This document shows positions 50,716 through 53,111 of a stretch of DNA of 53,111 nt, piece after piece. A model generated the notes under the pieces. It had not been told where the DNA came from, ran no database searches, and worked only from the letters and a program-made list of their open reading frames with translations. Origin of the DNA: an uncultured Lachnospiraceae bacterium (GTDB taxonomy: Bacteria > Bacillota > Clostridia > Lachnospirales > Lachnospiraceae); contig CAJUIM010000005.1 in assembly GCA_910586275.1 (NCBI GenBank), positions 1 to 53,111 on the forward strand, in the 5' to 3' direction. How positions within the stretch are numbered: the stretch's first letter is position 1; each line of letters opens with the position of its first letter. The position numbers and the translations under genes are program-made.

Positions 50716-53043
50716 ATGTTTCGAGAGGGCTTTGCGTGGGGTGTTGCAAGCAGTGCTTATCAGACGGAGGGAAGAGCGGAGGGCGACGGCTGCGGGCAGA
50801 CCATATGGGATACTTTTGCTGCGGCAGGTAAGATAGCGGAGGGGCAAAACGCTGATGTATCCTGTGACTGCATACATAGGTATAAAGAAGATTTTGCTTT
50901 GATGCGCCTGCTGGGAATCAGGCATTACCGGTTTTCCTTAAACTGGGCCAGGATACTGCCCAAGGGGACGGGAAGGATAAACGAAAACGGGATACGGCTG
51001 TACCGTGACATGATACAGGAAATGATAAAGAACGGAATTACTCCGTATATCACTATGTACCATTGGGAATTGCCTCAGGCACTGCAGGATAAAGGGGGCT
51101 GGCTGAATGAAGGGATCATTCGGTGGTTTGGGGAATATGCCAGAGTGGTGGCGGAGAACTTTTCCGATTTGTGCGAGTATTTTATTACACTGAATGAGCC
51201 TCAGTGTTTTGTAGGGTTAGGACATCTTTCGGGCGTACATGCGCCGGGACTGAAGCTGCCGGCCAAAGATGTGTTTAAGATTGCCCATAATGCTTTGCGT
51301 GCCCATGGGCAGGCCGTAATCAACCTGCGGGAATATGCCTGCCGTGCCATAAAAATAGGTTATGCACCTACATGCGGCATGGCTTATCCGGCAACGGATA
51401 GCAGGGAGGATGTGGAAGCGGCGAAGAAAGCATTGTTCGGCTTTTATAATCCGTTGGAAAATTGGACATGGAATGTGGCATGGTTTTCCGATCCGGTGTT
51501 CTTAGGGCATTATCCGGAAGAGGGAATGAAAAAGTATGCGGAATATCTGCCGGAGATTACGGACGAGGATATGGCTTTGATTTCTCAGCCGTTGGATTTT
51601 ATGGGGCAGAATATATATAACGGATATATGGTGCGTGCAGGGGCCGATGGGGAACCGGAATTCATCGGCAGGGAAGCGGGATATCCTAAAACCGCCGCAA
51701 ACTGGCCGGTGACACCGGAGGCTCTGTATTGGGGGGCGAAATTTTTATGGGAAAGGTATGGGCAGCCTCTGTACATTACGGAAAACGGAATGTCCTGCCA
51801 TGACATCGTTTCATCAGACGGAAGGGTGCATGACCCTGACAGGATTGCATTTCTGGACAGATATCTGTCCGCATTGCAGCGGGCCAGCGACGACGGCGCG
51901 GATGTAAGAGGATATTTCCTTTGGACGTTCTTGGATAATTTTGAATGGGAGAAAGGATATAATGAACGGTTTGGCATTGTACATGTAGACTTTGCGACCC
52001 AGAAACGGATTGTAAAAGATTCTGCGTTCTGGTATCAGAAGATTATGGAGGAAAACGGAATGGGACTTAGCGTGAATGAGCCGGTGAAAGAGATCTTGTT
52101 TTTGGAACCGGTATTTAAACAGATGGTATGGGGCGGGGAACGCATGGGAAAGGAATTCCATTATGACCTGCCTTCCGATAAAATCGGGGAATGCTGGGGA
52201 ATCAGTGCCCATCCTCATGGGGATTGTATGGTACGGGAAGGGCATTATAAAGGGAAAAGGCTGTCCGAACTGTGGGCAGAACAGCCGGAATTATTTGGGA
52301 ATTATGAAGCTCCCGGATTTCCGCTGCTGATTAAGATTATTGATGCGAAGCAGGATCTGAGCATACAGGTGCATCCCGATGATATTTATGCTAAGGAAAA
52401 CGAAAACGGAAGCTTGGGGAAAACGGAGTGTTGGTATGTGGCGGATTGCGACGAGGGAGCCAGCTTGGTGATCGGGCACAATGCCGGGACAAAAGAACAG
52501 ATGCGGGAAATGATAGAGAAAGGACGCTGGCAGGAATTCCTTCGGGAACTCCCGGTGAACAGAGGCGATTTTATACAGATTGACCCCGGGACGGTTCATG
52601 CCATTAAAGGCGGCCTTATGATATTGGAGACGCAGCAGAGCAGCGATATTACCTACCGTCTCTATGATTATGGCAGACTGGTGGACGGAAAGCCGAGGGA
52701 ACTGCACCTGGAGAAGAGCATGGATGTGATTGCCGTTCCGGCGAAGGACATTTCCAGCAGCGTGAAGGGTACGCTGCATTTGCCGCCCAATACTTTGAAT
52801 GTGCTGGAATCCAACCAATATTACACGGTATGGAAAATAGATGTGGAAAAGGAATTTATGCTTACACAGGACAGACCGTTTATGAATATAAGCGTAATAG
52901 AGGGGGACGGGCTGATTAACGGTCAGCTGATTAAGAAAGGAGATCATTTTGTGCTGCCATACGGATTTGGGGAAGCAGAACTGAAAGGAAATATGCAGAT
53001 CATCGCTTCCGCGGCGGGTGCTCCTAAGCAGGGGAATTGCTAG
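50716..53043 (+). CDS. GH1 glycosidase fused to mannose-6-phosphate isomerase
   Basis: One uninterrupted frame of 775 residues encodes two enzymes. Residues 1-450 are a GH1 beta-glycosidase with acid/base E161 (TLNEPQCF) and nucleophile E356 (YITENGMSC), acting on beta-glucosides or beta-mannosides. Residues about 460-775 are a class I mannose-6-phosphate isomerase (ManA) starting LFLEPVFKQMVWGG, with zinc ligands Q551 and H553 (QVHPDD), E571 (KTECWYV) and H628 (GTVHAI). The isomerase converts mannose-6-phosphate to fructose-6-phosphate, the last step for mannose-1-phosphate from the GH130 enzymes. The linker is only about ten residues. GGAGG before 50716 fixes the start. The TAG stop begins a repeat. 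Confidence 0.93.
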   Translation: MFREGFAWGVASSAYQTEGRAEGDGCGQTIWDTFAAAGKIAEGQNADVSCDCIHRYKEDFALMRLLGIRHYRFSLNWARILPKGTGRINENGIRLYRDMIQEMIKNGITPYITMYHWELPQALQDKGGWLNEGIIRWFGEYARVVAENFSDLCEYFITLNEPQCFVGLGHLSGVHAPGLKLPAKDVFKIAHNALRAHGQAVINLREYACRAIKIGYAPTCGMAYPATDSREDVEAAKKALFGFYNPLENWTWNVAWFSDPVFLGHYPEEGMKKYAEYLPEITDEDMALISQPLDFMGQNIYNGYMVRAGADGEPEFIGREAGYPKTAANWPVTPEALYWGAKFLWERYGQPLYITENGMSCHDIVSSDGRVHDPDRIAFLDRYLSALQRASDDGADVRGYFLWTFLDNFEWEKGYNERFGIVHVDFATQKRIVKDSAFWYQKIMEENGMGLSVNEPVKEILFLEPVFKQMVWGGERMGKEFHYDLPSDKIGECWGISAHPHGDCMVREGHYKGKRLSELWAEQPELFGNYEAPGFPLLIKIIDAKQDLSIQVHPDDIYAKENENGSLGKTECWYVADCDEGASLVIGHNAGTKEQMREMIEKGRWQEFLRELPVNRGDFIQIDPGTVHAIKGGLMILETQQSSDITYRLYDYGRLVDGKPRELHLEKSMDVIAVPAKDISSSVKGTLHLPPNTLNVLESNQYYTVWKIDVEKEFMLTQDRPFMNISVIEGDGLINGQLIKKGDHFVLPYGFGEAELKGNMQIIASAAGAPKQGNC

Positions 53044-53111
53044 AGCGCGTTTGCAAATGGATTTCCGGTAACAGTTCAGCCTGAATGTTGTGTTGAGAGG
53101 CGGACGCACGG
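53041..53111 (+). repeat. Stop-codon-anchored repeat, copy D, and right arm of the end repeat
   Basis: From the TAG stop of the GH1-ManA gene the sequence runs GAGCGCGTTTGCAAATGGAT, TTCCGG, a diverged version of the block in copies A to C, and then continues into the 45-bp arm (53067-53111) complementary to 10-54. The window stops inside this element. Confidence 0.8.

Noticed and set aside
1..53111. Circular plasmid or phage genome
   Set aside because: The end repeats are inverted, not direct, and there is no replication, capsid or conjugation gene. Gene content is chromosomal.
1..53111. CRISPR array, tRNA or rRNA genes, transposase genes
   Set aside because: I saw no regularly spaced short repeats, no tRNA cloverleaf or rRNA sequence, and no transposase or integrase domain in any frame I examined.

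Overview
The window (about 47% GC, genes packed in both orientations) looks like one contig from a motile, saccharolytic anaerobic Firmicute, most probably a gut Lachnospiraceae (Clostridium cluster XIVa). The signs are a clostridial class II aldolase, an AGCS symporter, a GlpA-like/FAD oxidoreductase/DUF1667/GlpK operon, SigA-type promoters with strong AGGAGG ribosome sites, two chemoreceptors, an HD-GYP output protein and a Roseburia-like beta-mannan locus. I cannot name genus or species. The two ends carry a perfect 45-bp inverted repeat, which suggests assembly stopped in a repeated element.

Layout. 1-3.8 kb: fructose-bisphosphate aldolase, a DUF1189 membrane protein and a convergent Na+/alanine symporter whose leader has a strong promoter, hairpins and a two-codon upstream ORF. 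3.85-6.75 kb: a repeat-rich island with a 341-bp imperfect palindrome, an orphan 520-aa protein with a TIR-like segment and a C-terminal CxxC pair, two 186-bp near-tandem repeats and a 182-bp MITE-like element. 6.75-9.5 kb: cyclophilin, a GNAT fusion protein, a YghZ-like aldo/keto reductase. 9.7-12.3 kb: a two-gene minimal SUF (SmsC/SmsB-like) Fe-S system and a DUF1266 lipoprotein. 12.3-17.3 kb: HPt protein, REC-HD-GYP protein, hybrid histidine kinase, Lgt. 17.4-19.1 kb: chemoreceptor. 19.5-23.2 kb: bioY-bioB-bioD-bioA behind a promoter overlapped by a BirA-type operator. 23.3-28.9 kb: glycerol-3-phosphate oxidation operon with glycerol kinase and a NUDIX hydrolase. 29-32.5 kb: GH36 alpha-galactosidase and a LacI regulator. 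32.6-38.6 kb, all minus strand: AraC regulator, MgtC-like protein, a VIT/VWA surface protein with a SEP-type C-terminal sorting signal, an exosortase, a WYL regulator and a small zinc-ribbon protein. 39-53 kb: a ten-gene beta-manno-oligosaccharide operon.

How the genes work together. The mannan operon encodes binding protein and two permeases for uptake, an epimerase and two GH130 phosphorylases yielding mannose-1-phosphate and glucose, two SGNH esterases that fit CE2 and CE17 mannan deacetylases, a chemoreceptor embedded in the operon, and a GH1 glycosidase fused to mannose-6-phosphate isomerase. The nearby GH36 enzyme would remove galactose side chains. No endo-mannanase is visible, so this locus fits an oligosaccharide consumer. 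Products enter glycolysis, of which fba is a step.

The most unusual items are the exosortase/VIT-VWA pair in an apparent Gram-positive, the GH1-ManA fusion, the chemoreceptor inside the mannan operon, the TIR-like orphan among repeats, and a repeat family whose copies start exactly on TAG stop codons.
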